DNA of 11,742 nucleotides from Pseudomonadota bacterium (GTDB taxonomy: Bacteria; Pseudomonadota; Alphaproteobacteria; JAAXGF01), in the NCBI GenBank assembly GCA_022563655.1, contig JADFMW010000055.1, positions 388 through 12,129 on the forward strand, read 5' to 3'. A program made the position numbers and the translations under genes. A model generated the notes under the pieces. It had not been told where the DNA came from. It saw only the letters and a list, made by a program, of their open reading frames with translations, and made no database searches. Positions 1 through 6,803 of this stretch are shown here, piece after piece (within the stretch, counting starts at the first letter, position 1; each line of letters begins with the position of its first letter).

Positions 1-2
1 TA

Positions 3-2504
3 GCCAGATTCGCTGTCGCAGACCCTAGGTGGCGCGATAACCCCCTGGAGAAGACTTGGCCCCTCCGCGATGCCCTAGACGACGCCGACATAAAGTTTCA
101 ACGGTCGGTGGAGAAGATCGTCGAAACCCTGACGATCGTAGAGTCCTTCCTGGCCGAATACGATCCCGTCTTGCGGAAGGTGCGCGGCGTTTATTACACG
201 CCCGAGCCCGTGGTTTCCTACATCGTCCGCAGCATCGATCACATCCTCAAATCCGATTTCGACCTGGCCGACGGACTCGCCGATATCTCGACCGTGCGTG
301 TACCAGCGGCCGACGGTGAAATGGAGGTCGAAACGCCGAAGGTCATTATCCTCGATCCCGCGGTGGGCACTGGTACCTTCCTCTACACGGTGATCGATCA
401 TATCCACGATCACGAGCTGGCGAAGGGCCAGGGCGGAGCGTGGTCAGGCTATGTCTCGCGCTATCTGCTGCCGCGCTTGTTTGGCTTCGAGCTTCTGATG
501 GCGCCCTACGCGGTTTGCCACATGAAACTGGGGCTTCAGCTTGCCGATACTGGGTACGACTTCAAGGCAAACGAGCGCTTACGTGTGTACCTCACCAACA
601 CGCTTGAGGAAGCGCATGAGGTTCATGACTTGCCGCTGTTCGCGCAGGCGCTAGCCCGTGAGGCGCACGAAGCAGGGCAGGTCAAACAGGATCGCCCGGT
701 AATGGTGATTCTCGGCAATCCGCCCTATGCCGGTCATTCTGCGAATAAAGGCAAGTGGATCAAGGGGCTGCTTCGAGGCAAGGATTTGCTCACAAACCAG
801 AAAACCGCCAATTATTTTGAGGTGGACGGCAAGCCGCTCGGCGAGACTCAAGTTAAATGGCTTCATGATGACTACGTAAAGTTCTTCCGGTTTGCCCAGT
901 GGCGGATCGAACGCACGGGTTACGGCATTCTTGCCTTCATCTCCAACCACGGTTATCTCGATAACCCAACTTTCCGTGGGATGCGCCAATCCCTTGCTGA
1001 TACCTTCGACGATATCTATATCCTCGATCTGCACGGAAACGTCAAGAAGAAGGAACTCAGCCCCGATGGTTCGAAGGACGAGAATGTGTTTGACATCCAA
1101 CAGGGCGTCTGTATCGGCGTTTTCGTAAAGCGACGCGGGGAAAAGAAAAAACCAGCCACTGTCCGCCATGCCCACGTGTGGGGCGCGCGTGAAACATATG
1201 AAAGCAAAGACCATGAAAAGAAATCGCTTTCCGGAGGAAAGTATTACTGGCTAAATGAAAATGTCGTTGCTACTACTACTTGGACAGACATAGATTGTCG
1301 GTCCCCGTATTTTCTTTATATTCCTCAGAGTAGGGACTTGCGTGAGGAATACGATAATGGGTGGACAATCAAAGAAATTATGCCGGCGAACAGTGTTGCT
1401 ATTGTTACTGCTCGGGATCACCTTTCCGTGCATATTGACGAAGACAAATTATGGCAAACAGTGTCGGATTTTGCTACGTTGCCTGTAGAAACGGCGAGAG
1501 AAAAATATAAATTAGGCAAAGATGCTAGAGATTGGAAGGTCGAACTTGCACAGAACGATCTGAAGTCTTCTGGCCCATCCAAATCGCACATATGTAAAAT
1601 ACTTTATCGTCCTTTTGATTTTCGTTATACCTATTATACTGGTCAATCGCGCGGCTTTATCGGGCAACCTCAGCGGCAGATGATGGAGTGCATGAGACTT
1701 GGTTCTAATTTGGGATTGAGTACGGTCCGCAAGATAGATATTGTACGTGGTTGGGAGCATGCCTTCTGTACATCCGAGATGATTCAACACCATTCGGTTT
1801 CAAATAAGGAAGTTAACTATCTATTTCCACTTTATATTATCTCTAAAAATAAACATAGCGATCTCTTTAATGGCAGTAAATCAGACGGCATGCTATGTCG
1901 CAATCCCAATCTGGCGCTAAAAGTCATTAAGGTACTCTCCGTTCGTCTAGGAATGGAGTTTGTCTCAGATGGCATGGGTGACCGTGACCAGAATTTCGGA
2001 CCTGAAGATGTGTTCGATTATGTTTATGCATTACTATATGCTCCAGCTTACCGGAAGCGCTACGCCGATTTCCTCAAGTTCGGCTTTCCACGTGTGTCGT
2101 TCACTTCTAACCGGGAATTATTTCGGCAACTCTGCGACCTGGGCAGAGAGTTGGTAGGCCTGCATCTGATGCAGCGCTGTGGCCCAGCTATGACACGCTA
2201 TGAAGTGCATGGAAGCAATGTCGTCGAGATGGTTGCTTACACTGCTCCGGAAGGAAAAACGCCTGGCCGGGTCTGGATCAACAAAGAGCAATATTTCGAA
2301 GGCGTACCGCCTGAGGTCTGGGCATTTCAGGTCGGCGGCTATCAAATCTGTGACAAGTGGCTAAAGGACCGCAAAGGACGGGAGTTAGGTTACGACGACA
2401 TCCAGCACTATCAACGTATTGTTTCTGCGCTCTCCGAAACCATACGCCTGATGGGAGAGATCGACGCTGCCATCGACTCGCACGGCGGCTGGCCGCTCCA
2501 GTAA
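3..2504 (+). CDS. Type ISP-like restriction-modification enzyme, C-terminal part (5' truncated by window edge)
   Basis: The frame is open from base 3, so the gene starts outside the window. The GTG at 108 is only the first start-like codon and is not a believable start. Seen: a YYTPEPVV segment (about 192-215), SAM-binding motif I DPAVGTGTFL (354-383) and catalytic motif IV NPPY (717-728), the order of a gamma-class N6-adenine DNA methyltransferase. The end of the protein, with GPEDVFDYVYALLYAPAYRK (about 2001-2060) and VGGYQICDKWLKDRKGRELGY (about 2331-2393), resembles the C-terminal specificity domain of type ISP enzymes such as LlaGI. Those enzymes are single chains of Mrr-like nuclease, helicase, methyltransferase and target-recognition domain, so nuclease and helicase should lie upstream; this is inferred. 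Expected role: cleave unmodified invading DNA and methylate self DNA. The stretch from about 1140 to 2100, between motif IV and the C-terminal block, is markedly AT-richer than the rest. A standalone methyltransferase cannot be excluded. Confidence 0.85.
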   Translation, partial: ARFAVADPRWRDNPLEKTWPLRDALDDADIKFQRSVEKIVETLTIVESFLAEYDPVLRKVRGVYYTPEPVVSYIVRSIDHILKSDFDLADGLADISTVRVPAADGEMEVETPKVIILDPAVGTGTFLYTVIDHIHDHELAKGQGGAWSGYVSRYLLPRLFGFELLMAPYAVCHMKLGLQLADTGYDFKANERLRVYLTNTLEEAHEVHDLPLFAQALAREAHEAGQVKQDRPVMVILGNPPYAGHSANKGKWIKGLLRGKDLLTNQKTANYFEVDGKPLGETQVKWLHDDYVKFFRFAQWRIERTGYGILAFISNHGYLDNPTFRGMRQSLADTFDDIYILDLHGNVKKKELSPDGSKDENVFDIQQGVCIGVFVKRRGEKKKPATVRHAHVWGARETYESKDHEKKSLSGGKYYWLNENVVATTTWTDIDCRSPYFLYIPQSRDLREEYDNGWTIKEIMPANSVAIVTARDHLSVHIDEDKLWQTVSDFATLPVETAREKYKLGKDARDWKVELAQNDLKSSGPSKSHICKILYRPFDFRYTYYTGQSRGFIGQPQRQMMECMRLGSNLGLSTVRKIDIVRGWEHAFCTSEMIQHHSVSNKEVNYLFPLYIISKNKHSDLFNGSKSDGMLCRNPNLALKVIKVLSVRLGMEFVSDGMGDRDQNFGPEDVFDYVYALLYAPAYRKRYADFLKFGFPRVSFTSNRELFRQLCDLGRELVGLHLMQRCGPAMTRYEVHGSNVVEMVAYTAPEGKTPGRVWINKEQYFEGVPPEVWAFQVGGYQICDKWLKDRKGRELGYDDIQHYQRIVSALSETIRLMGEIDAAIDSHGGWPLQ

Positions 2505-2520
2505 GCGGTTTTGCCGCCGT
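2482..2520. terminator. Nested hairpin between convergent genes, candidate bidirectional terminator
   Basis: An outer perfect 8-bp stem pairs 2482-2489 (ACGGCGGC) with 2513-2520 (GCCGCCGT). An inner 5-bp stem pairs 2493-2497 (CCGCT) with 2504-2508 (AGCGG). TTTT at 2509-2512 lies in the internal loop. The structure spans the stop of the restriction gene (2502-2504) and reaches the stop of the ureohydrolase (2520-2522), the place for a shared terminator. There is no classical T-run after the outer stem, so termination efficiency is uncertain. Confidence 0.4.
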
Positions 2521-3473
2521 CAGGCCCGATAGGCGACGCCGGGCAGGGCGCACAGCATCTCGAACAACAGGTTGGCGCCGGTCAGCGCCGTGTTGCCCGA
2601 GGGGTCGTAGGGCGGCGAGACCTCGACGAGGTCGCCGCCGACGATGTCGAGTTCGCGGCAGCCGCGGATGATCTCGAGCCCCTGGCTCGACGTCAGCCCG
2701 CCGATCTCGGGCGTACCCGTGCCCGGCGCGAAGGCCGGGTCGAGGCCGTCGATGTCGAAGCTGATATAGACCGGCCCCTCGCCCAAGCGATGGCGCACCC
2801 CCTCCATCAGCGGCGCGAGCGAGCGGTGCCAGCAGTCCTCGGCCTCGACGACGAGGAAGCCTTGCGAACGCGGCCAGGCCAGGTCCTCGGCCGAATACCC
2901 GGTGGCGCGCAGACCGATCTGCACCACGCGCCGGCCCTCGATCAGGTTCTCCTCGACGGCGCGGCGGAACGGCGTGCCGTGGGTGATCTTCTCGCCGAAC
3001 ATGGTGTCGTTGGTGTCGGCGTGGGCGTCGACGTGGACGAGTCCGAGAGGGCCGTGCTTCTTGCACAGCGCGCGCAGGATCGGCAGCACGATGGTGTGGT
3101 CGCCGCCCAGCGTCAGCGGCCGGCAACCCGCTGCCGCGATCTCGTCGTAGTCGCGCTCGATGATCGTCATGCTCTCGCTTAGATTGAAGGTGTTGATCGC
3201 CACGTCGCCGATGTCGGCGACCGACAGGCTGTCGAACGGCGCCGCCCCCGTCGCCAGGTTGTAGGGGCGCACGAGGCACGATTCGGCGCGGATCTGGCGC
3301 GGGCCATGGCGCGCGCCGGCGCGATTCGAGGTGCCGATGTCGAACGGCACGCCGACGAAGCAGGCGTCGAGGCCCTGGGCGCTGTCGCGCGCCGGCAGGC
3401 GCATCATCGTTGCCGGGCCGCCGAAGCGCGGCATCTCGTTCGCCCCGAGCGGCTGGTAAAGCTTCTTCTCCAT
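2520..3473 (-). CDS. Ureohydrolase: agmatinase / guanidinobutyrase family
   Basis: This 317-aa protein of the arginase/agmatinase superfamily hydrolyses a guanidino group to urea plus an amine at a binuclear Mn centre. All six metal ligands are visible: H126 in GGDHT (123-127), D149, H151 and D153 in DAHAD (149-153), and D240 and D242 in SFDID (238-242), followed by GLDPAFAPGTGTPE. The N-terminus (QPLGANEMPRFGG) and the stretch ATGAAPFDSLSVADIGDVAI closely resemble, from memory, Pseudomonas guanidinobutyrase GbuA. 4-guanidinobutyrate (giving GABA and urea) is therefore as likely a substrate as agmatine (giving putrescine and urea). Length is normal for the family. The ATG start at 3473 has a GAGGGG ribosome-binding site. 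It lies 18 bp downstream of the aminotransferase on the same strand, so the two are probably co-transcribed. Substrate cannot be fixed from sequence alone; other guanidino acids or guanidine are possible. Confidence 0.92.
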   Translation of the reverse strand: MEKKLYQPLGANEMPRFGGPATMMRLPARDSAQGLDACFVGVPFDIGTSNRAGARHGPRQIRAESCLVRPYNLATGAAPFDSLSVADIGDVAINTFNLSESMTIIERDYDEIAAAGCRPLTLGGDHTIVLPILRALCKKHGPLGLVHVDAHADTNDTMFGEKITHGTPFRRAVEENLIEGRRVVQIGLRATGYSAEDLAWPRSQGFLVVEAEDCWHRSLAPLMEGVRHRLGEGPVYISFDIDGLDPAFAPGTGTPEIGGLTSSQGLEIIRGCRELDIVGGDLVEVSPPYDPSGNTALTGANLLFEMLCALPGVAYRA

Positions 3474-3491
3474 GTTCGCGTCCCCTCGTGT

Positions 3492-4433
3492 TTAGCCTTG
3501 GCGGCGATCCGGCGTCCCGCCACGCGCCGCGTAGTCGACCGGCGTCGCGTACCAGCCGGCCTCCTTCTTCGACCAGTAGAGATCGTGGATGCGGGTCGTG
3601 ATCGGACCCGGCGCGCCGTTGCCGAGGATGCGGTCGTCGACGCGGGTCACCGGCATGACGCCGCCCGCGGTGCTCGTGATGAACACCTCGTCGGCCTCGT
3701 GCAACGCCTCGGCCGGCACCGTGCCCAGCTCGGCCTCGACGCCGATCTCCCGGCACAGCTCGAGGACGGTGCGCCGGGTGATGCCCTCGAGCACGCCGCG
3801 CGCCGGCGTCGAGACCTTGGCGTCGCGGATCACGAAGATGTTGAACCCCGGCCCTTCGGTGAGGTTGCCGCGGCCGTCGACCAGCACGGTCGTCTCGGCG
3901 CCCTTGTCGTAGGCGGCGAAGAGCGCACGCACGAAGTCGCCCCAGTGGTAGTTCTTGATCGTCGGGTTGACCGATTCGGGCGCGATGCGCGGCACCGAGC
4001 TGAGGATCATGTGGAGGCCGCGCCGGCGCTGCTCGGCGTTGGCGATCCACCCGAAGGGAATGGCGAAGACGGCGAAGCGGTTTTGGCAGGTGCGCGGATC
4101 GCGCACGCCCGGCGGCGGCACCCCGCGGGTGCACAGCATCTGGACGTAGGCGTCCCTGAGGCCGGCGCGGCGCACGCACTCCATGAGGATGTCGACGACC
4201 TCGTCCCGGCTGTGGGGCAGCGACATGCGCAGGCCCGCCACCGAGCGCTCGAAGCGGTCGAGGTGGTCGTCGAGGCGGAAGAAGCTGCCCTTCCACACGT
4301 GGACCACGTCGTAGGTCGCGTCGGTCTTGAGGAAGCCCCAGTCGAGGATCGGGATCTTGGCCTCGCCGACGGGAACGTAGGCGCCGTCGATGAACGCCGC
4401 GCCCGCGCTATAATCGGTGCCGGTTTCTGTCAT
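3492..4433 (-). CDS. Class IV (fold type IV) PLP aminotransferase, (R)-amine transaminase-like
   Basis: This 313-aa protein belongs to the branched-chain/D-amino acid aminotransferase fold. Seen: phosphate-site arginine region RLDDHLDRFERS (53-64), PLP lysine K160 in PTIKNYHWGDFVRA (157-170), TEGPGFNIFVI (192-202) with the glutamate facing the PLP ring nitrogen, and TSTAGGVMPV (253-262). The segments TYDVVHVWKGSFFRLDDH, IKNYHWGDFVRA, GNGAPGPITTRI and the C-terminal TPVDY parallel (R)-selective amine transaminases of the ATA-117 type more than BCAT or D-alanine transaminase; this comparison is from memory. Start ATG at 4433 follows a GAGGAG ribosome-binding site. The gene sits 36 bp after the M48 protease and 18 bp before the ureohydrolase, which suggests a shared role in amine or guanidino-compound breakdown, possibly transamination of agmatine, arginine or a product of the ureohydrolase. 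That pathway is inferred. An ordinary D-amino acid or branched-chain aminotransferase remains possible. Confidence 0.85.
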   Translation of the reverse strand: MTETGTDYSAGAAFIDGAYVPVGEAKIPILDWGFLKTDATYDVVHVWKGSFFRLDDHLDRFERSVAGLRMSLPHSRDEVVDILMECVRRAGLRDAYVQMLCTRGVPPPGVRDPRTCQNRFAVFAIPFGWIANAEQRRRGLHMILSSVPRIAPESVNPTIKNYHWGDFVRALFAAYDKGAETTVLVDGRGNLTEGPGFNIFVIRDAKVSTPARGVLEGITRRTVLELCREIGVEAELGTVPAEALHEADEVFITSTAGGVMPVTRVDDRILGNGAPGPITTRIHDLYWSKKEAGWYATPVDYAARGGTPDRRQG

Positions 4434-4455
4434 CTTGCCGCTCCTCGGCCGCAGT

Positions 4456-4482
4456 TTATTCGCAGATCGTTACTCGCAGATC
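4456..4482. repeat. 14-bp tandem duplication at the M48 stop codon
   Basis: TTATTCGCAGATC (4456-4468) and TTACTCGCAGATC (4470-4482) are 13-mers with one mismatch, offset by 14 bp. Read on the minus strand, each encodes Ile-Cys-Glu-stop. The upstream copy ends the M48 gene; the second copy lies just beyond it in another frame. Confidence 0.6.
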
Positions 4483-5543
4483 AACTTCAGCGCCCGCCAG
4501 TCGGCCGCCGGCATCGCCGGCCGCCCGGCGCCGGTGGCCGCCGACACCGCCTCGGCGCGGGCGCGGCTCGGCGGATGGCTGGAGAGAAAGGCCAGGCCCT
4601 CGGGCACATCGCGCCCCCCGCGGTCGAGGCGCGCCAGGAAGGTGCCGAGCCCGGCGCCACGGATGCCCGCCGCCTCGAGCATGACCACGGCGACCGCGTC
4701 GGCCTCGGCCTCGGCGCGCCGGCTGTACGAAAGCGTGAGCAACAGCTCTCCCGCCTCGGCGCCAAGCCCCGCGAGCCCCGAGGCGCCGCCGGTCAGCACC
4801 TCGAACAGCAGCGACAGACCCGCGGAGCGGATGATCGCCTCGGTGGCGTGGCGCTCGACGACGTGGGCCATCTCGTGGGCGAGCACCCCGGCCACCTCGT
4901 CGGGCGATTCGGCGAATTCGAGCAAGCCCCGGAACATGACGACGTAACCCCCCGGCGCGGCGAACGCATTCACCTTGTCGACGTCGGCGACACGCACCGA
5001 GAAGATGTAGGGCGCGTCGCGAGTCGCCGCCAGACGGTCGACGAGCCGCTGCAACGCCTCGGTTCCGGCGGCGGAGGTGCAAACGTTTACATTCGCCAGC
5101 AGCCGGTCGGCGACTTGCTCGCCCAGCGCGGCTTCCCACTCGACCGGCACCAGCGCCGCCACCGGCCCGGCGAGGCGCGGCAGCGCGACGACCAGCGCGG
5201 CGACGAGGGCGGCGATGCCGACCCCCCACACGGCGCCGCGCAGCCAGGGTATGGGGCCGAGCGGGCCGCGCCGTCGCAACTCCGGCACGGCGGCGAGCAG
5301 GGGGGCGCGAAACGCGTCGTCGGCGACGCTCAACCGGGCGTCCGGGTCCGAGGCGCTGGACAGGCGGACCGGCCGGCCGCGGCGCAGCTCATCGACGAGC
5401 CTCAACTCACCATACGGCCAGGTGGCGACGGCCGTGCCGTCGTCGCGGGACAGCACCAGCGCCGTCTCGGCCAGGCGGACCCGAACCCCGCGCCTAGCGG
5501 CCGAGCGCCCGTCGCTGAAATGGCCGGGGTAGGTGAGTTCCAA
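4470..5543 (-). CDS. Membrane-anchored M48 family zinc metalloprotease
   Basis: 357 aa. An N-terminal domain (1 to about 95, beginning YPGHFSDGRSAARRGV) is the small accessory domain often found in front of such M48 proteins. One hydrophobic segment (about 103-132) anchors it in the inner membrane. The peptidase domain has HEMAH (H223, E224, H227) and SRRAEAEADA (274-283), where E278 should be the third zinc ligand. It ends with a conserved-looking SSHPPSRARAEA (321-332). The likely role is turnover of membrane or periplasmic proteins; substrate unknown. The start is TTG at 5543, directly after the TGA of the DUF898 gene (TGATTG). GGAG lies 8 bases upstream inside the preceding gene, and the start leaves the conserved YPGHF at the N-terminus, so translational coupling is likely. 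M48 beside YjgN/DUF898 is, from memory, a recurrent pairing in Proteobacteria. It belongs to the four-gene minus-strand run. Confidence 0.9.
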   Translation of the reverse strand: MELTYPGHFSDGRSAARRGVRVRLAETALVLSRDDGTAVATWPYGELRLVDELRRGRPVRLSSASDPDARLSVADDAFRAPLLAAVPELRRRGPLGPIPWLRGAVWGVGIAALVAALVVALPRLAGPVAALVPVEWEAALGEQVADRLLANVNVCTSAAGTEALQRLVDRLAATRDAPYIFSVRVADVDKVNAFAAPGGYVVMFRGLLEFAESPDEVAGVLAHEMAHVVERHATEAIIRSAGLSLLFEVLTGGASGLAGLGAEAGELLLTLSYSRRAEAEADAVAVVMLEAAGIRGAGLGTFLARLDRGGRDVPEGLAFLSSHPPSRARAEAVSAATGAGRPAMPAADWRALKLICE

Positions 5544-6638
5544 TCAGAAATCTCCGAGGTCGAACGCCGCCTCGAGCCCTTCGCCGAGACCGGGCCGGGC
5601 CTCGCTGCTTTGCCGGATCGCCTCGAAATCGGCTTCGCCGCTGATCGAGAGACGATCGCAAACGTAGCGGAAGGTGCGCATCTGCGCGAACGGCGCCCCC
5701 AAGCCCAGGCTGAGCGCCCTAATGAGATAATTTCCCACCACCAGCCACAGGAAGCTGCCGAACGTGGTGTCGAGCCGGAAGGTCAGGCCCTCGTATCGAG
5801 CGGACGAAGCGATGTAGGCGTACTCGCGCGCCTTGTACCAGGTCATGCCGAGGATAATGGAAAGTATGGTAAAGAGTACCGGAAGCAACATGATCAGAAT
5901 TAATGAAGGCGCTATTTTCTCTAATTCCGTAACTTCGAAGCCCGTCGTAAATATCGCCAAATAAGCCGTGGATGCCGAGACGACCAGCGCCAGGAACACG
6001 ACCGCCCAGACGGCGGCGAAGCGATCGTAAAGCGGCCCCGAACGACTATCGAAGTGGAAGCGCCGGTCGCCGAACCACGTGTTGTTCATCATCTGGTGCA
6101 TCAGGCGCATCCGCATCCAGGGGTACGTCCACCCGGCGGACAGGACGTTGAGCGCCCAGTAGCCAAGATACTTCAGGCCGTAGAGCACCGCCGATCCGGT
6201 CTGGGCGCCGCGGATGCCGCGCCACAACGTGCGGCTGAGGCGGTAGCGGCGGGCGCGATAGAGCGCCACGCCGGTCAACAGGAAAAAGCCCGCGACGAGC
6301 ACGACGTTGAGCACCAGCGCCAGCACGGGGAAGGTCGCCAGGACGATCACATCGATCACTCGGTACGCCCCGCTGGCGAAGGCGAGAACGAGCGCCACGA
6401 TGACGAACCCGAGGAACAGCTCGCGCCCGGCGCCGGTGTACTCCAGCGCGTCGCCCTCGAAAGACATGTGGTTCCAAAGGTAGCGGCGGATGCGGGTGCG
6501 CGCCCAGAAGCGGTAGATTCCGACCGTCACGGTGGTAAGCGCGAGGTTGCGCGCCTGGATCGCGAAGATCTCGCCGACGGCGCCGTCATGGCGCAGCCGG
6601 GCGCTCTGATCGGGCGTCGGCGCAGTCATCCCGGTCAT
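5544..6638 (-). CDS. yjgN: DUF898 / YjgN family multi-pass membrane protein
   Basis: 364 aa with roughly six to seven hydrophobic segments (about 74-98, 100-126, 150-170, 207-232, 243-265, 293-316). Family-type signatures are visible: LTTVTVGIYRFWARTRIRRY (34-53), RLSRTLWRGIRGAQTGSA (133-150), TYPWMRMRLM (171-180), NNTWFGDRRFHF (185-196) and the C-terminal LGLGAPFAQMRTFRY (311-325). Function is unknown for the family; it is an inner-membrane protein. Three stretches (about 20-67, 149-198, 290-338) line up as internal repeats with G–x8–R–x12/13–G in register (G40/R49/G62, G169/R178/G190, G312/R321/G334). ATG at 6638 has AAGGG seven bases upstream; a second ATG at 6629 is also possible. It is first in the minus-strand run, and its stop abuts the M48 start. 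An AT-rich patch (about 5820-5960) lies over the segment around residues 226-273. Confidence 0.9.
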   Translation of the reverse strand: MTGMTAPTPDQSARLRHDGAVGEIFAIQARNLALTTVTVGIYRFWARTRIRRYLWNHMSFEGDALEYTGAGRELFLGFVIVALVLAFASGAYRVIDVIVLATFPVLALVLNVVLVAGFFLLTGVALYRARRYRLSRTLWRGIRGAQTGSAVLYGLKYLGYWALNVLSAGWTYPWMRMRLMHQMMNNTWFGDRRFHFDSRSGPLYDRFAAVWAVVFLALVVSASTAYLAIFTTGFEVTELEKIAPSLILIMLLPVLFTILSIILGMTWYKAREYAYIASSARYEGLTFRLDTTFGSFLWLVVGNYLIRALSLGLGAPFAQMRTFRYVCDRLSISGEADFEAIRQSSEARPGLGEGLEAAFDLGDF

Positions 6639-6696
6639 GCCTCATCCCTTACGTCCGCGGCGCCGCCGATGCGGTCGGCCGACGGGAGAGACGGCC

Positions 6697-6702
6697 ACTA
6701 TA
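6697..6702 (-). promoter_or_regulatory. Candidate -10 element for the DUF898–M48–aminotransferase–ureohydrolase run
   Basis: On the minus strand this reads TATAGT, five of six matches to TATAAT, about 59 bases before the DUF898 start, giving a leader of about 50 nt. No good -35 is visible at 16-19 bp, so support is limited. Confidence 0.35.
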
Positions 6703-6732
6703 GCGCCGATGCGCCGCGGCGGCGACGCGCCT

Positions 6733-6764
6733 GCGGCGAGCCCACGCGGCGAGCCCACGCGGCG
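6733..6764. repeat. 13-bp tandem repeat, two copies plus a partial third
   Basis: GCGGCGAGCCCAC occurs at 6733-6745 and 6746-6758 and continues as GCGGCG to 6764. It lies in the 165-bp gap between the LytM-like gene and the DUF898 gene, upstream of the candidate -10. It is probably replication slippage in GC-rich noncoding DNA; a regulatory role is unproven. Confidence 0.7.
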
Positions 6765-6803
6765 CGGGATCGTATCGAATTCGGGTAAGGGTGGTCGGCG
6801 GGC

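Noticed and set aside
2278..4296. 672-codon open frame on the minus strand, overlapping the aminotransferase and ureohydrolase
   Set aside because: Arg/Pro/Ala-rich translation without recognisable domains, lying across two well-supported genes in another frame; a GC-rich artefact.
4409..4414. Perfect TATAAT on the plus strand
   Set aside because: It lies inside the 5' end of the minus-strand aminotransferase, has no matching -35 and no plus-strand gene downstream.
3306..5903. 865-codon open frame on the plus strand
   Set aside because: It is antisense to the ureohydrolase, aminotransferase, M48 and DUF898 genes, all with clear catalytic or family motifs; its translation is low-complexity and unrecognised.
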